A stretch of 64,000 nucleotides of DNA from Sporobolomyces roseus. Its lineage: Eukaryota > Basidiomycota > Microbotryomycetes > Sporidiobolales > Sporidiobolaceae. Shown here one piece after another: positions 34,853-46,200 of the stretch (the stretch's first letter is position 1; every line of letters starts with the position of its first letter). The stretch spans positions 1,550,001 through 1,614,000 of the forward strand of contig JADILM010000002.1 of the NCBI GenBank assembly GCA_016617785.1, in the 5' to 3' direction. The notes below the pieces were generated by a model. It was not told the DNA's origin. It searched no databases and saw nothing but the letters and a program-made list of their open reading frames with translations. The position numbers and the translations under genes are program-made.

Positions 34853-35785
34853 ATGTCGCTCGAAGAAATCACAAACGATCTCGCTTCCTCTCAAATCACC
34901 GACCAGGCTTCCCCTCTCGGTCGATCAGAACTCAAGGCTCGTAAAGGTGAGTTTTCACTCCCACCACAACTCCTTGATCTCTCTCTTCTCTCACTACACT
35001 AGAGCTGACATGGACTGTACTCAATTGATGTATAGCCTTGAGCAAGCTCGGCTTGAAGAAGATTGAAGGTGTTTCGAGGGTTGTCATGAGGAGGCCCAAA
35101 GGTGTACGTTTCATCTTCTCTTGAAGTGGACTCTAGCTCCTGTATCAGTTTGCTGAACCATACTTTTGAATGCTCTCATCAGGTCCTCTTCGCTATCTCC
35201 AACCCCGAAGTCTTCAAGTCGTGAGTTACTCTTCATTTCACTCTCTCCTCCCTCTCACTCATTTCTAACATCTTCGCACCTCAATGTAGTCCTGGATCTG
35301 AATGCTACATCGTTTTCGGAGAAGGTAAAAATGAAGAAGCGACTGCCGGATTCCCTCAAATGCAAGCCCCCCAACCTACTCAACAACAATCTTCGCAAAA
35401 CTCTGCTGGAGAGTCGGAATCGAGACAGGCTGCCGAAGCTGCTCGTCAAGCGAAGCAAGCAAAGGCGCTCGCTGAGGCTAGGGGTGAGAAACAACCAGAG
35501 GGAAAGGAGGCGGATTCGGTCGATGAGAACGATAGTAAGTACTCAAAAGTCTTTGTCGTTCTATCCTGATCCTGAACTGATCGATGTCGGCTTTCTACTT
35601 ACAGTCACCCTTGTGACTCAACAAGCGAAGTGCACTCGGGAACAAGGTAAGCCTCTCTTCCATTCATTCTTCCCTAACTACTCCTCAGCTGACCTCAATC
35701 TTCGATTCCCTCGATTGTAGCTATCAAGGCCATCCAATCTGCCGACGGTGACATCGTTCAAGCTATCATGGACGCCTCCAAGTAA
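34853..35785 (+). CDS. EGD2: Nascent polypeptide-associated complex subunit alpha
   Basis: ATG 34853 (MSLEEITNDLASSQITDQ) to TAA 35783-35785, several exons. The NAC domain reads RKALSKLGLKKIEGVSRVVM, RRPKGVLFAISNPEVFKSPG and SECYIVFGEGK, followed by a Gln/Ala-rich linker and a C-terminal UBA domain (ITLVTQQAKCTREQAIKAIQ, SADGDIVQAIMDASK). NAC-alpha pairs with the beta subunit at the ribosome exit tunnel and shields nascent chains. All features of the family are present at typical length. Confidence 0.95.
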
Positions 35786-36389
35786 ACTCCTAAGCATTCT
35801 TAGCATCTTATTCCAAAAACGAAACCTTTTTGTCGAAATCGGAAAACAAGTCAGTCTTTCGCTCATTCCTCTTTACGCTTCGTCTGCTCTTTTCGAGTCA
35901 ATCGCGAGGGCTTGTTGTAGTGAGCAGCCACCCGCTGAAAAGAACGCTTGATGCGTTCTATAGGGATCGATACGATCTTTCGAAATTGGTTCTTGAGGGC
36001 TCTTTGAAGTACCCGAGACGAGGCGCCCTTTCGCCGCGCGGACACTGTCCTTAGTCTAGAGGCGTCCCTTTTACTCGATCAAGCGGTTAAAACAGATCGT
36101 GGAAAAAGACGAAAATGAGAACACTGCGAAATTTCCTCTTGTTTCTCACCGACCATTCACTCTCTCGACTCGGATTGTCAAGGACATAGCTCCAAGACAC
36201 TCTCGAGCTGTCCCACAAACGATCTCTACTCACAGGGTAAGCTCCCACGTCTTTCCCTCTCTCAGGCCTCTTTCATCTTTCAACTCCTCTCACACACTCC
36301 AACTCCCCCTCTGATGCGCTGTGGTAGCTGCCAGACCATTAAAAGATAGCTGACATCCTACTCTGCTCCCTACAGCTTCTTCAAACGAG
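35786..36389. other. 3' region of EGD2 and upstream region of F-box gene C
   Basis: From about 35935 the sequence is the inner edge of the right arm of the inverted duplication (GATGCGTTCTATAGGGATCGATACG compares with the left arm near 30465-30510). It contains the 5' untranslated intron of gene C. Confidence 0.55.
36237..36375 (+). other. 5' untranslated intron of F-box gene C
   Basis: Donor GTAAGCTCCC, branch site AGCTGACA, acceptor CCCTACAG; colinear with the gene B leader intron. Confidence 0.7.
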
Positions 36390-37564
36390 ATGGATACCTC
36401 AATTCTTCCCGCTCAATCCTCTTCCCTTCTTCCCCTTCCCCCTCAACCTCGCCTAGACATCCTTCCTACCGAACTCCTTCAAGAGATTATCGATAATCTG
36501 GCTTCTATCCCTCGAAGCTCCCTTGAATACGATGATCGCCAAAGGAGCCTCCTCTCACTCTGCCTCACTTCGAAACGACTTCTTTCCTTCGCTCAACCCG
36601 CCCTATTCAAGGCGATTATCATCGATTCTCGAGAACAAGCGGTACAAATATTGAGAAGGAGTGATCTGCTCGTGCATTGTCGATCCATCAAGACCTGCGT
36701 CGGAACGACTGATTTCTCGAGAATGGAAGAGCTGGGTAGGGAGTTTGAGACCATCTTCGCGAGAGCAACAAGCTTGGACGAATTGAGTTGTTTCGTCGCT
36801 TTGAGACAACCCAAGGCGCAAACCACCGCAAGTAAGTTCCGCTCCCTGCTCTGAAAGGAACAGAAACTAACGTTTCCTCGTCAGACATCACCAAACTCCA
36901 TCTTTCTTCGATTCTGCTGAATCCTACAATCGGCCTTTCCTTTCCACACCTCACAGAGCTCAGTCTTTGGTGTATCTGGCCATCTTCGTCGCTCCTCAAC
37001 CAAGAAACGCTACGACATTTGCCATCTTTGCGACATTTCGCCACAGACTACCTTCTAGACGGAATTCAATCGAGTGATATCTTATCCCGACTCGACACCG
37101 TGTCGATCTCGATCGAGGATTGGAAAGAGTTGCAGGAATGGGTTGGACGCCGTCGTATCGGAACCGCTGCGATCCTCTATCGCTGCGACCTTTCAGATTT
37201 TTCGAGGTTCCAGGAGGCGTCGAATGTCGAGAACCTCCAGTTGAAGTCACGAGCTACCCATACAGCCTGGAAGGAGGAACACGAATTCATTGAGAGCTGG
37301 CAGCAGCTCCTCGTCACCGCTCAACCTCCTTACCCGCTCAAATCGCTTTACTTGCCCTTCCTACACTTGCACCACAATGGTCTCCCCTCCCCGTTCCCGC
37401 AACACGTACAAGACGCTATCAGCGGACTTATCCACACTTGCGAGCGGCTCAACATTGAAGTTATCCTTGAGGAGCCACTTCGCGACCCCACCTTTGAGTC
37501 CCTCATCTCGCCGGACTTTGTGAGGAGGTCGAAGATCAGGAAAGTGGCGGTACAAAGGAGATAG
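36390..37564 (+). CDS. F-box-like protein C
   Basis: ATG 36390 (MDTSILPAQSSSLLPLPPQ) to TAG 37562-37564. One intron (donor GTAAGTTCC at about 36832, acceptor CGTCAG at about 36884) joins TTA to NITKLHLSS. The F-box core is RLDILPTELLQEIIDNLAS, then LLSLCLTSKRLLSFAQPALF. The leucine-rich region is shorter than in gene B, with LPSLRHFATDYLLDGIQ and SRLDTVSISIEDWKELQEW, and the tail ends FESLISPDFVRRSKIRKVAV. The first 17-20 residues and the leader intron are close to gene B, but the central domain is strongly diverged, suggesting relaxed or diversifying selection after duplication. Confidence 0.73.
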
Positions 37565-38167
37565 AAACGGAGGAATAAGGGTGAGGGGAGAAACGAGACC
37601 GTCGAAACTGTATGCGAAAGAATGAAACTCCTTTTCTTTCTCGTTGTTCTTGATTTGTACTGTCAGTAGATCGTCGTGAGGCGTCGAGACTGAGGGAGTG
37701 CCATTGAAGTGAGAGCAACTCGAGTGCTTGCCAACGCCTTTGAGAGTCGTGCGAAATTCTTTCTTCGAAAGTTTGGAGTTCGTCGTCTGCGAACCTTCCC
37801 GCTTCGTCGCTTCTGCTCTGGCCTTCGCGTTCTTCATCGTATCGAGCCCCGTCTCTGACCTCGACATATCGTTGAAGGTTGCGACTCTCCAACTTCAGAC
37901 TTGAAAACGATTCCGCTTCTTTCTCTCTCAACCTTCACTCTCATACTCGCTTCACAGCTCGAAGTTCGAATTAGACTCGAGGAGTTGTGCAGCGCTATAC
38001 AGAACAGTCAAGGTAAGCTCCCACTTCCTCTCTAGCTTGCTTTTCCCCTTATCTCTCGATCGATCTTCCAACCTCTCAAGAGGCTCAGAGAGGTTGTAGG
38101 TGCAACAGCGAGGTAGAAGAACTAGCTGACAATCCAGCGTACGGTCTGCAGCTCGCTTCCGATCGAC
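37565..38167. other. Spacer between F-box genes C and D
   Basis: The second half aligns with the region upstream of gene A in the left arm (shared GAGAGTCGTGCGA, TTCTTCGAAAGTTT and GCTTCGTCGCTTCTGCTCTG). It contains the 5' untranslated intron of gene D. Confidence 0.6.
38013..38151 (+). other. 5' untranslated intron of F-box gene D
   Basis: Donor GTAAGCTCCCACTTCCTCTC, branch site AGCTGACA, acceptor GTCTGCAG; the first 40 bases match the leader intron of gene A. Confidence 0.7.
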
Positions 38168-39468
38168 ATGACTTCTCCTTCACCTCCCCCTCAAATTCCT
38201 CCCTTTTCTCCCCCTCAACCTCGTTGTCTCGAACTCCTCCCCCCGGAACTGCTTGACAATATAGTCGATCATACCACAGTCTACTCACGGCAAACCCCTC
38301 ATCATCGACGTCGCGTAAAAACTCTCCTTTCCCTTTGCCTCACCTCGAAACGTCTACTCTCTTTCGCTCAACCCGCCTTGTTCTCGAACCTTCGAGTCAA
38401 GAACGAGCAAGATGCTGAAGCGGTGTTCATGAAGAGTGACTTGCTCGCAAGCTGTAGTACGCTCGACGTTCACGTCGAAACGCTAGAAGTGGAACCGCAA
38501 GAATACGACTCCGACAGCTCGACGGACGACTTTTCGTGTGTCGATCCCTCAACGACTCAGCCTTACATCCAAGCCACTACTCGTATCGCCAAAGCGACGA
38601 CTCATTTACAGTCTCTCACTTGCCACGGAAGTATTGCGCTGTTCGAACCATTCCTCGGAACATGTGAGTCTTTTCTCGCTACTTACAGGTTCAGCCGGGA
38701 ACTGATTCGATTTGCCGGGCAGTCCTCAAAAAGCTGGGTCTTGACTGTCTCGAGCTTCCTTCCGATACGCTTCTCGCTCTACCTCATCTCGAGCAACTCA
38801 TTCTCATGAACACTATTCTCCCGGTCGATCAACCCCTTCAGCATCGACTTCCATCTCTCCGTCACCTAGCGATCTATTGCGACTACGGCTGGAAGAATGG
38901 CCGCATGCTCGACGCCAAACCTTTCGACGCTTTCCTCAAAAGTCTCGCTCCTCAGCTCACCTCAATGTCCGCTGATGTCGACATGACCGCTCCCGCGCAA
39001 GCAACCATCTGGATTGCCCCCACACTCTCATTCCAACACCACTGCGGCCGGAACCATGACGGATTCGTTGAATCCCGAAAAGCTCAAATCAAGCTCCTCT
39101 GCCTCAATCTCGAACGTTCTACCAAACCAGAAGTCACGCGCGATATGCTCTACAAGGATCCAGTAGTTGATAAAGAGTGGGAATCGCAATCCGCCGATGA
39201 TGTTGGCTGGGGAGCGTGGACGAGCGTTATCAAGACCGCCGGAGGACCCGATTTCCCTCTCGAATGCGTCACTATCAACCCTCTCAACCCGGATCACCTC
39301 AGATTGGCTCACAAACGATTCTTCAAAGCTTGTCAGCAACGAACCATCGAAATCGTGGAGGACACAATCGAGGATTACTTTCCTTTCGGAGCGGTCATTT
39401 CGCCGAATTTCGTCAAGTGGTCAGAGGAGCGAAGGAGGCTAGTCGAGGAAGGTTTGAACGGGAAGTGA
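38168..39468 (+). CDS. F-box-like protein D
   Basis: ATG 38168 (MTSPSPPPQIPPFSPPQ) to TGA 39466-39468. One intron near 38663-38722 joins FLGT to FLKKLGLDCLEL. The F-box core is CLELLPPELLDNIVDHTTV, then LLSLCLTSKRLLSFAQPALF. Leucine-rich strands include LPHLEQLILMNTIL and LPSLRHLAIYCDYGW, then LKSLAPQLTSMSADVDMT, and the C-terminus is YFPFGAVISPNFVKWSEERR. It is the partner of gene A: both share the HKRFFK/QKRFFQ helix and the FP-F/Y-x-A-x-ISP motif. A role as SCF substrate adaptor is inferred. Confidence 0.75.
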
Positions 39469-39749
39469 ACACGCTTGAGAGTGGAACGAAGAACGAGATG
39501 AATCGAACGCTTGAGTAACAAAGATTTACTGTTATCGTGTTGCCTGACAAACGGATTCGATCATGGATCTGAGAGCGACCAGACTTGGAGAGTAGCACCG
39601 AGAGCGCCTCACGACACGAGCGAAGAGACAAACGAATCTGACATTGGAGATTCGTCCGACTCGAAGCTCTTTCTTCCAACTCAGCTCCCCCTCGAATCCG
39701 ATTTGTTCGTAAATCTATGTATCTTACATCTGACCACATCTTTATTACC

Positions 39750-40353
39750 CTATGGTACGACAGCTACACCAGCACTCTTACAGCTCCCGACAACACTCCT
39801 CGCAATACTTTCCAAATCGACCCCCTTCAAACTCTCATCCCTCTGTTTAATCTTCGCAATCTCGTAAACATGCTTCAAACTCAACGTTCCTGCAGGTGCG
39901 ACATTTGGTCTCCCCGTCTCTCCTGAGCCTAGTTCGATCCCTGCAGCTTGTTTGATCAGGTAGGAAGTCGGTGGTGATTTAGTTACGAAAGTGAAGGTTC
40001 GATCGGGTTGGATGGTGATCAAGACGGGTGTTGGTGTACCGGCAGTTAGGTTCGATGTTCGTGCTATCAGAGGGAGGGAGTCAGCGTTACTTTGCGAAAG
40101 CGAGAGGAGAGTAAGGAGGAGGGAAAACGAACCATTAAAGTCTTTAACGAAATCGATTGATTTGACTCCTCGCGCTCCTAACGCTGGTCCAACTGGTGGT
40201 GCTGCCGTAGCCTTTCCCGCTGGTACTACGAGTCTATGAGATGAGGAAATGGGAGAGAAAGATGAGGTGAGTGAGAAGGAGCAGGGAAGAGCCGGGACGG
40301 AGCTGGACATACCGCACGATTTGTGCTGCTGCTGTTGCTGCGTTCTTTGACAT
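39750..40353 (-). CDS. MRPL19: Mitochondrial large-subunit ribosomal protein uL11m
   Basis: Three exons (40353-40313, 40233-40133, 40063-39750) give 151 residues. [20 protein letters not shown] leads into [20 protein letters not shown], the highly conserved L11 N-terminal domain, then [53 protein letters not shown], and [20 protein letters not shown]. Bacterial-type L11 sequence in a nuclear gene points to the mitochondrial ribosome. L11 forms the GTPase-associated centre with 21S rRNA. No long presequence is present, which is normal for this protein. Confidence 0.93.
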
Positions 40354-40839
40354 GTCCTAGAAGATCGAGGTGAGTTGGAGTGATCAAGGTGGTCCAGAAA
40401 ATTGATGAGAAAGAGTTGGCCTTCTACACCTCACTCGACATCTCTAGATCGACCGAAGAAGGCTCAGAAGCACTCAGTAAGCTATAGATAGTACTCCAGA
40501 ACCGACCATCTACCTTCCGACAGCTTCATCGCCGATTTCTCGCCCTCTCTCTTGCGCTACATCTTTCACTCGCTACAAACGCTTTACAGCTCCAAGAGCG
40601 CGGCCATACTCTTAAGAAGCGGAATGCGAGACATCATGCCTGGCTCTGGAGTGTTCTACTTTGTTCCCTAGTCGGTTACTTTGATTTCTTCTCGCTCAGG
40701 TCTCTCTCTGCTCTCTTTCGCTTCGCAAGCCGGATTGAGGAGGTACTAAAACTAATTCCAAGGTGACAAACAAATCCCAACAATCAAGCCAAAAAACTAT
40801 ATACAAATACCCTAATCTACAAGTTATCGTTCATTCTTT
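40354..40839. other. Intergenic between two minus-strand genes
   Basis: Upstream region of uL11m and 3' region of the next gene. Nothing recognised. Confidence 0.4.
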
Positions 40840-42149
40840 TCATCCCTCGAAATTCTCCTCCTCCTTCTCTCTAGATCCAAAGGGTTTAATGACCGGGGGC
40901 GAGGGCGGTGGGAGCTGATAGACTGGCCAGTCATATGTCGTGGTGAAGCGGGGTTGAAGGGATGGGGAAGTAGTGGAATTGGAGGTGGTTGGTAATTGGA
41001 ATGGATTCTCCCAATTTGGTTGATGATCCTCCTCCTCCCTTGGAAGATAGGATGGTGGTGGCTTTGGTGGCTTTGGAGGTCTCGCCTTCGGTGTGTCTCT
41101 CCTGGACTGTGGACGAATGCCGTGATTCTCTGCTCGAGTTTGGGATTGGGATATTTCCATTCTGATTCCTTCGTTCTGGGGTTTGACTAGTGGAGCGCTT
41201 TTTGAGGTACCACATTGGACGAGGACAGCACTTTGCTCAGGTTCGGAAGAGACAGGGGAGGGAGGGAGGAAGAGATCTGGAGGTGCGGGTGAAGAGGAAG
41301 GGGATCGATTGATAGGCGGCCGCGACAAGGGGGATGGAGTGTATGGTCGATAACGAGGTTGATAGGTGTCTATGAGAAAGTGGTAGAGGTAGAGCGGGAT
41401 TAGCGTTCTGACCGAGAAGAGGGAAGGAAGAGGGGATTTCTATTGGATTTGAACTTACTTTGCTCTATCATCTTTCCTTTTCCTTTGTCCAAACTTCTTG
41501 ACCATCTGCTTGATACTACTGGTGGAGAGGGAGCCTTGTCTTTTGTAGCGCAAGGGATAGAGTCGTAGGCTTGTGAAGATGTCGATGCGACGATGTCGAG
41601 AATTTGGACAATTGGTTCCATCTCCTCCTCCTCCCCTTTAACAACCTCCATACTGATGACGGCAACGAGGGGATCAGTCGGTTCAAGTTTGAGAGCGTGT
41701 ATGTGTTCGACTGACGGCTTGAGGTCGACGACAATTTCTTCTGTTTGTTCCCGATCCTCCAATTCTTGTAGTGCCTCGACCTTGATAGCCACAGGATCGT
41801 CCTCGACTTCAGCCTTGACTTGACTTGCAAGTCTATCAGCTTTTTGCTGCTTGAGCAATGCCATTCGCAACTTCAACTTTAATCTCTGTTCTTCCTCCTT
41901 TTTCTGTTTCCCGCCTCCGACTTTCTGAAGGTGGTGATTCTGAAAGCTCTCACGACCTTTAACAGATAATCGATTCTGACGTTGCACTGAACTAACAGGA
42001 ACAGGCGTAGGGGCAGTCAAGTCTGTTTTGTCCAATTGTCGACTGGCGTGAAAGAAACGGTGACTATAGAAAGGAGTATGAGCGAGTGTACGATAAGGGT
42101 GATAGATTGTAGTACCGTACGCAGCGTCACATGTCTTTGCCTTGGCCAT
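40840..42149 (-). CDS. Unrecognised low-complexity protein
   Basis: ATG 42149 (MAKAKTCDAAYGTTIYHPYR) to TGA 40840, two exons joined by an intron with donor GTAAGTTC and acceptor CTCATAG at about 41368-41456. The first exon holds a YSHRFFHASRQLDKTDL segment, a Lys/Gln/Glu-rich coiled-coil-prone stretch (KQKKEEEQRLKLKLRMALLK) and an acidic region. The second is Pro/Ser-rich with RPPKPPKPPPSYLPREEEDH and a PPPSPPVIKPFG tail. No known domain recognised. The sustained frame across a well-formed intron supports a real gene; the composition suggests a disordered regulatory or scaffold protein. Confidence 0.5.
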
Positions 42150-43240
42150 TCGACAAAGGGTGCCAGAGGGGTGGAACAAGATAGAAGGTGAGAGAAGGAA
42201 AAGGGGGAGTGTGCGGAAAAGTGATAGAAAGGGAATCAAGAGACGAACCCCAAAAGGATGCCGTATTTATACCCGTACTTGAGCTATGGCCACCCATCTC
42301 TGCACGGTTAGTACCCTCTTTTTTGGAGATCCTTTCTTCTTACTCACTCGCTTGAGACGAAAAAGCTGTCAGGCTGAATGTTTGACCGTTAACCGATCAT
42401 TTGCAAGACAGAATCGACTGAATCAGGGGCTGTCGTTACTTTGCACCTCGCTGCAATCTCGGGAAGATGTCAACTCAATCTGAGGGGTTTAGGAGAAAGG
42501 GGAAAGTTGAACAAAGCGGCTTTCGAAAAAGGAAGGTTAGGGTTCGGGCTATCGACAGCCAATGTAGCTCAAACGCGAGCATGTCAGGTTTCGACGGCCA
42601 CCAAGTCATCTCGTCAAATGCATCGGTAAGCAATATGTTGGGTCTGGTGCTGGCGAGCGAAAGACGAATTTGCGAAATGAACGAGCTTTTCGAAATCTGT
42701 CGAGCTTTTAATTGGCTTTTAAGCTTCAAGCTTCAAGTGTGAAGGTCATCCTGCAAAGTCCCCGTCCTTCATGTACCGAGGCAACGACTACCAACGGTAT
42801 CGCCCTGACAGATCAGTGGATTGATGGAGAACCGACGGGAGCAAGAGGTGCGAAAGAGCTCGGGGTGGATTTTTCGACTCTTGTCAATTGCGCTTTCAAT
42901 CCGCTATGTCGCGAATCGCATCGCATCCCGTCTGCTCTTACGCTTCAGGCGCCAGTTGAAGCGGAGAAAGGAAAACGATCGATTCCAGTATTTCTGCACG
43001 AGACCAAAGTCGCGATCACTTCGAGAGCGAGTTTGCTTTTCCTCTCCTCCTCCGCTTTCTCACTGCCACTCAACTTCATCACCACAACAGCCAGAACGAT
43101 ACAGCAAGCTTGTATCACCCGAGCTCCTTCCCTTCTTTTTCTCTCTCCCCCCTCTTTCTTTCTTCACTTCACACAACGCGACTCTCCTCATACTTCTCAT
43201 CACTCGCGACCAACTACACCACAACCACAGATCAGAGTAG
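42150..43240. other. 1.1 kb region upstream of MRC1 with no supported gene
   Basis: Contains the divergent upstream regions of the low-complexity gene and MRC1. A 91-codon plus-strand frame from ATG 42467 is Ser/Arg-rich with no family likeness. A tandem AAGCTTC repeat lies at about 42719-42735. Confidence 0.4.
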
Positions 43241-46200
43241 ATGGCGAACACAGAAGAACCTCCTCGCGTCTCCCCCAATCTAGTTCCCGATTCACTCGAA
43301 ACACAACCTCCTTCTCCAGCTCTCCTCAACAGCTCTAGACCACCACAAACAGATCAAGTACGCGTCAAACCACCTACTCGTACCTATGGAAAGCGAGTCA
43401 CAGTAGAGGAGAGCAAGGGAGAAGGAGGAGATGGATCGACTTTGAAGAGTAAATCACTCGAGCGGCAATCAACTGTAGTAGTGCCAGAGACGGATTTTGA
43501 TCATGATACGGAGGAATCGGAGGAACGAGATATCACGATGAGAGGGAGGACAACTTCGAATTCGAGTTCGCCGCCTCAGAGCGATCCTCGTTCGACGAGT
43601 CCAACTTCGACAGAGGGTGAACAAGATCAGGAGGAACGAGTCAAACCTGCGAACAATCTACTTGCGAATCTCAGTGACGAGAGCTCGGATGAGGAGGAGG
43701 GAGAGAACGGAGGAAACGCGATCGATTTCTTCAAGAAACACGGAAATATCGATGCACAACTCGAGGCAGTCGATCGAGAGTTCGATGAACGTCAAGATTC
43801 CCCTCCCCGACCAGCGAAGATCACTGCTCCCACCTCTTCCTCTTTACCTCCTCTCACCGATTCCGACGCCCTCTCTCGCGACAACTCTTCCTCGCAACCT
43901 ACTCCCTCAACTCGTCTTCATCAATCTTCTTCGGTTCTCATCCTCGATCCCGCCGCGGACGAAGACGAATCACAAGACGTACTCGCCCCTACCGCTCGTT
44001 CGAGAAAAGCAAGAGCTCGCATTCTTGATTCAGACGATGAAGAGGCGGAGGAGGAGGCTGTCATCCGACCCCGTCAAGTCTCGGCAGCTCCTCGTAAATC
44101 AGTGATCCCTACTTCATCAGACAACGAGGGTGATGTCGCTTCGTCTCCAGTTCGTCGCGAATCTTCAGCTCCTGGTCCTTCGAAACAAGAACGACTTCAA
44201 GCACTCGCCGCGAAGAAGAAGGCTGCCATGCCTCGCCCTGTCTCTCCTCCTCGAAGGGAAGGGAACTCGTCAGCTATCGAGGACGTAAGTAGTGATGATG
44301 GGATGTCGAAGAAGAAGAAGTCGAAAAAGTCACTTTCGAAACCCAAGGTAAAGGTGAGCCTTTCTCTCTGTTTGACCATTTCTTAAGTCCATTTACTGAT
44401 TTGAATCTCTTCTATGTTACCGTAGGCTCTATCGAAAAAGAACGAAGACGAGATGCACAAACAGTCTGCAGCTTTCGCTCGGGGTAAGCACCGAGTCATT
44501 CTCGGATTGCATCTTATTTCGATCGCTGACTCGCATTCACTCCGACAGAACAAGAGACTCGACTAGAACCTGTCGTCAAGAAGAGAATGAACGTTGTCGA
44601 CACGCTGAGGACGACAAACCATCGACAGTAAGTTTCCGTTTCTTTGATCTCGATCCTCGCTTCGAGCGCTTATAGAGCGTCTATCGTTCATCAGAAGCTC
44701 TCTCGCTCCTCCCGTACCCCGACGAGCTCCGGATCTCGTCTTGACCTCCTCGGACTCGATTATTAACGCTTCTTCCCCTCGAACCAAGTCCTCTCAAATC
44801 TCTCGACCTTCTGCGAAGGCACTCGGCAAGCAACGCGAACGCTCTCCTATCGATCTCGACAACGATTCGACTCCTCGTCAACGTCGAAGCGTGGCGCTGC
44901 AGCGACCAGAAGCTTGGGGGAAACTCGCGGTTCAACAACCTGTCAAACAGGCGAGTAGTAGCGATTCGGAGGAGGACCTGCTCAGTATCGAAGAGATGCA
45001 AGCTCGAAAGAAACGAAAGGAGGAGGAGAAGAAACTTCAATTAGCCGAAGCAGCTGCGAAGGAGGAAGAGCGATTGATGAAGAGGAAATTGAGGGAGAAA
45101 GTGCTTCGAGACGCTCGAGCGAAGGCTGCAGCGGAGGCTGACGACTCGGATCTCGAAATCGAAGGTCGCCCATCGCTTCCGAGTCATCGACGAGTCGCTT
45201 CGACCCCTAAACCCGGAACTGAACTCGATCACGTTATGCGCGACTTTGCTGGTGTCGACCCTTCTCACCATTACACTTCCGACGACGATCCTACCGACAG
45301 TCAAGTCAAAGCGGCTGGAAAGGAATTCGGACATCATCTTGGACCAAATCACCATTTCGTTCCTTCTCCCGCCGCGAACCGAGGAGCAGCGAAACGTCGA
45401 ACTACCTCAAAGGCTCATCAACCCGTAGCGATCACTCAAGATTCTCTCTCCCGAATGCTCGTTGAGAAAGCTCAACGTCAATCGATCTCGACTCGACTCG
45501 AAAAGATGTCGAACTTGCGAAAACAACAAATGGATCAAGGTGAAGCACCGAGAGCTGGACCCGAACGACTGGACGTACAAGGCATGTTGGAGAAGAAGAA
45601 GCAACAGCAAGAACAACAGAAGGAGGATGATGATGTACTCGAGGAGATGGACGATCCGGATTATCAAGCAGGATTCGACGAGGGGGAAGAGGAAGAGGAG
45701 GAAGAAGCGCAAATGTCAGAACAAGGTGATGAGGATGGTAGCGGATCTGATGCTCCTGTGTCGGAGAAGAAGGGAGCTCAAGATTTGGAGGAAGGAGAAT
45801 TCGATAGCGAAGGAGAACTCATTATGCCCCTTTCCTCACAAAACTCGGATCGTCTGGGTGGACAACGGGACGTCGCTCGACAGCTTCGAGACGAAGACGA
45901 CGATGAAGATGCTCCTATCGCTCGACGAACAACGACCGTCAAACCTCGCGTCGTTCTCGAGGAGGATGAGGAAGAAGAAGGAGGAGCTTCACCCGACAAG
46001 TTCCTCGTGCCTACCGTTCCAGCTACCGTCGTCGCTCCGACTGCTAATGCAGCTCCAGCTCCTGTTCGTATGATGCTCGATGACTTTGGAGGAGGAGACG
46101 ATGGAGGAGGTTTCTCGCAATTCTTCGATTCTCAATTCGACCAAGGCGCTCCCGGTGCTTTCGAGGTATGTTTCCCCTCTGTGCTCGTACTCGCTCTTTG

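Larger units (their letters stand above)
35935..39468 (+). repeat. Right arm of large inverted duplication (F-box genes C and D)
   Basis: Mirror image of 26950-30515. Gene order from the centre outward is C then D here and B then A on the left. Match quality is patchy, strongest in 5' untranslated introns, the F-box and the C-terminal ISP-F motif region. Arm ends are approximate. Confidence 0.8.

Noticed and set aside
42467..42742. 91-codon frame upstream of MRC1
   Set aside because: Low-complexity Ser/Arg content, no homology recognised and no splice partner.
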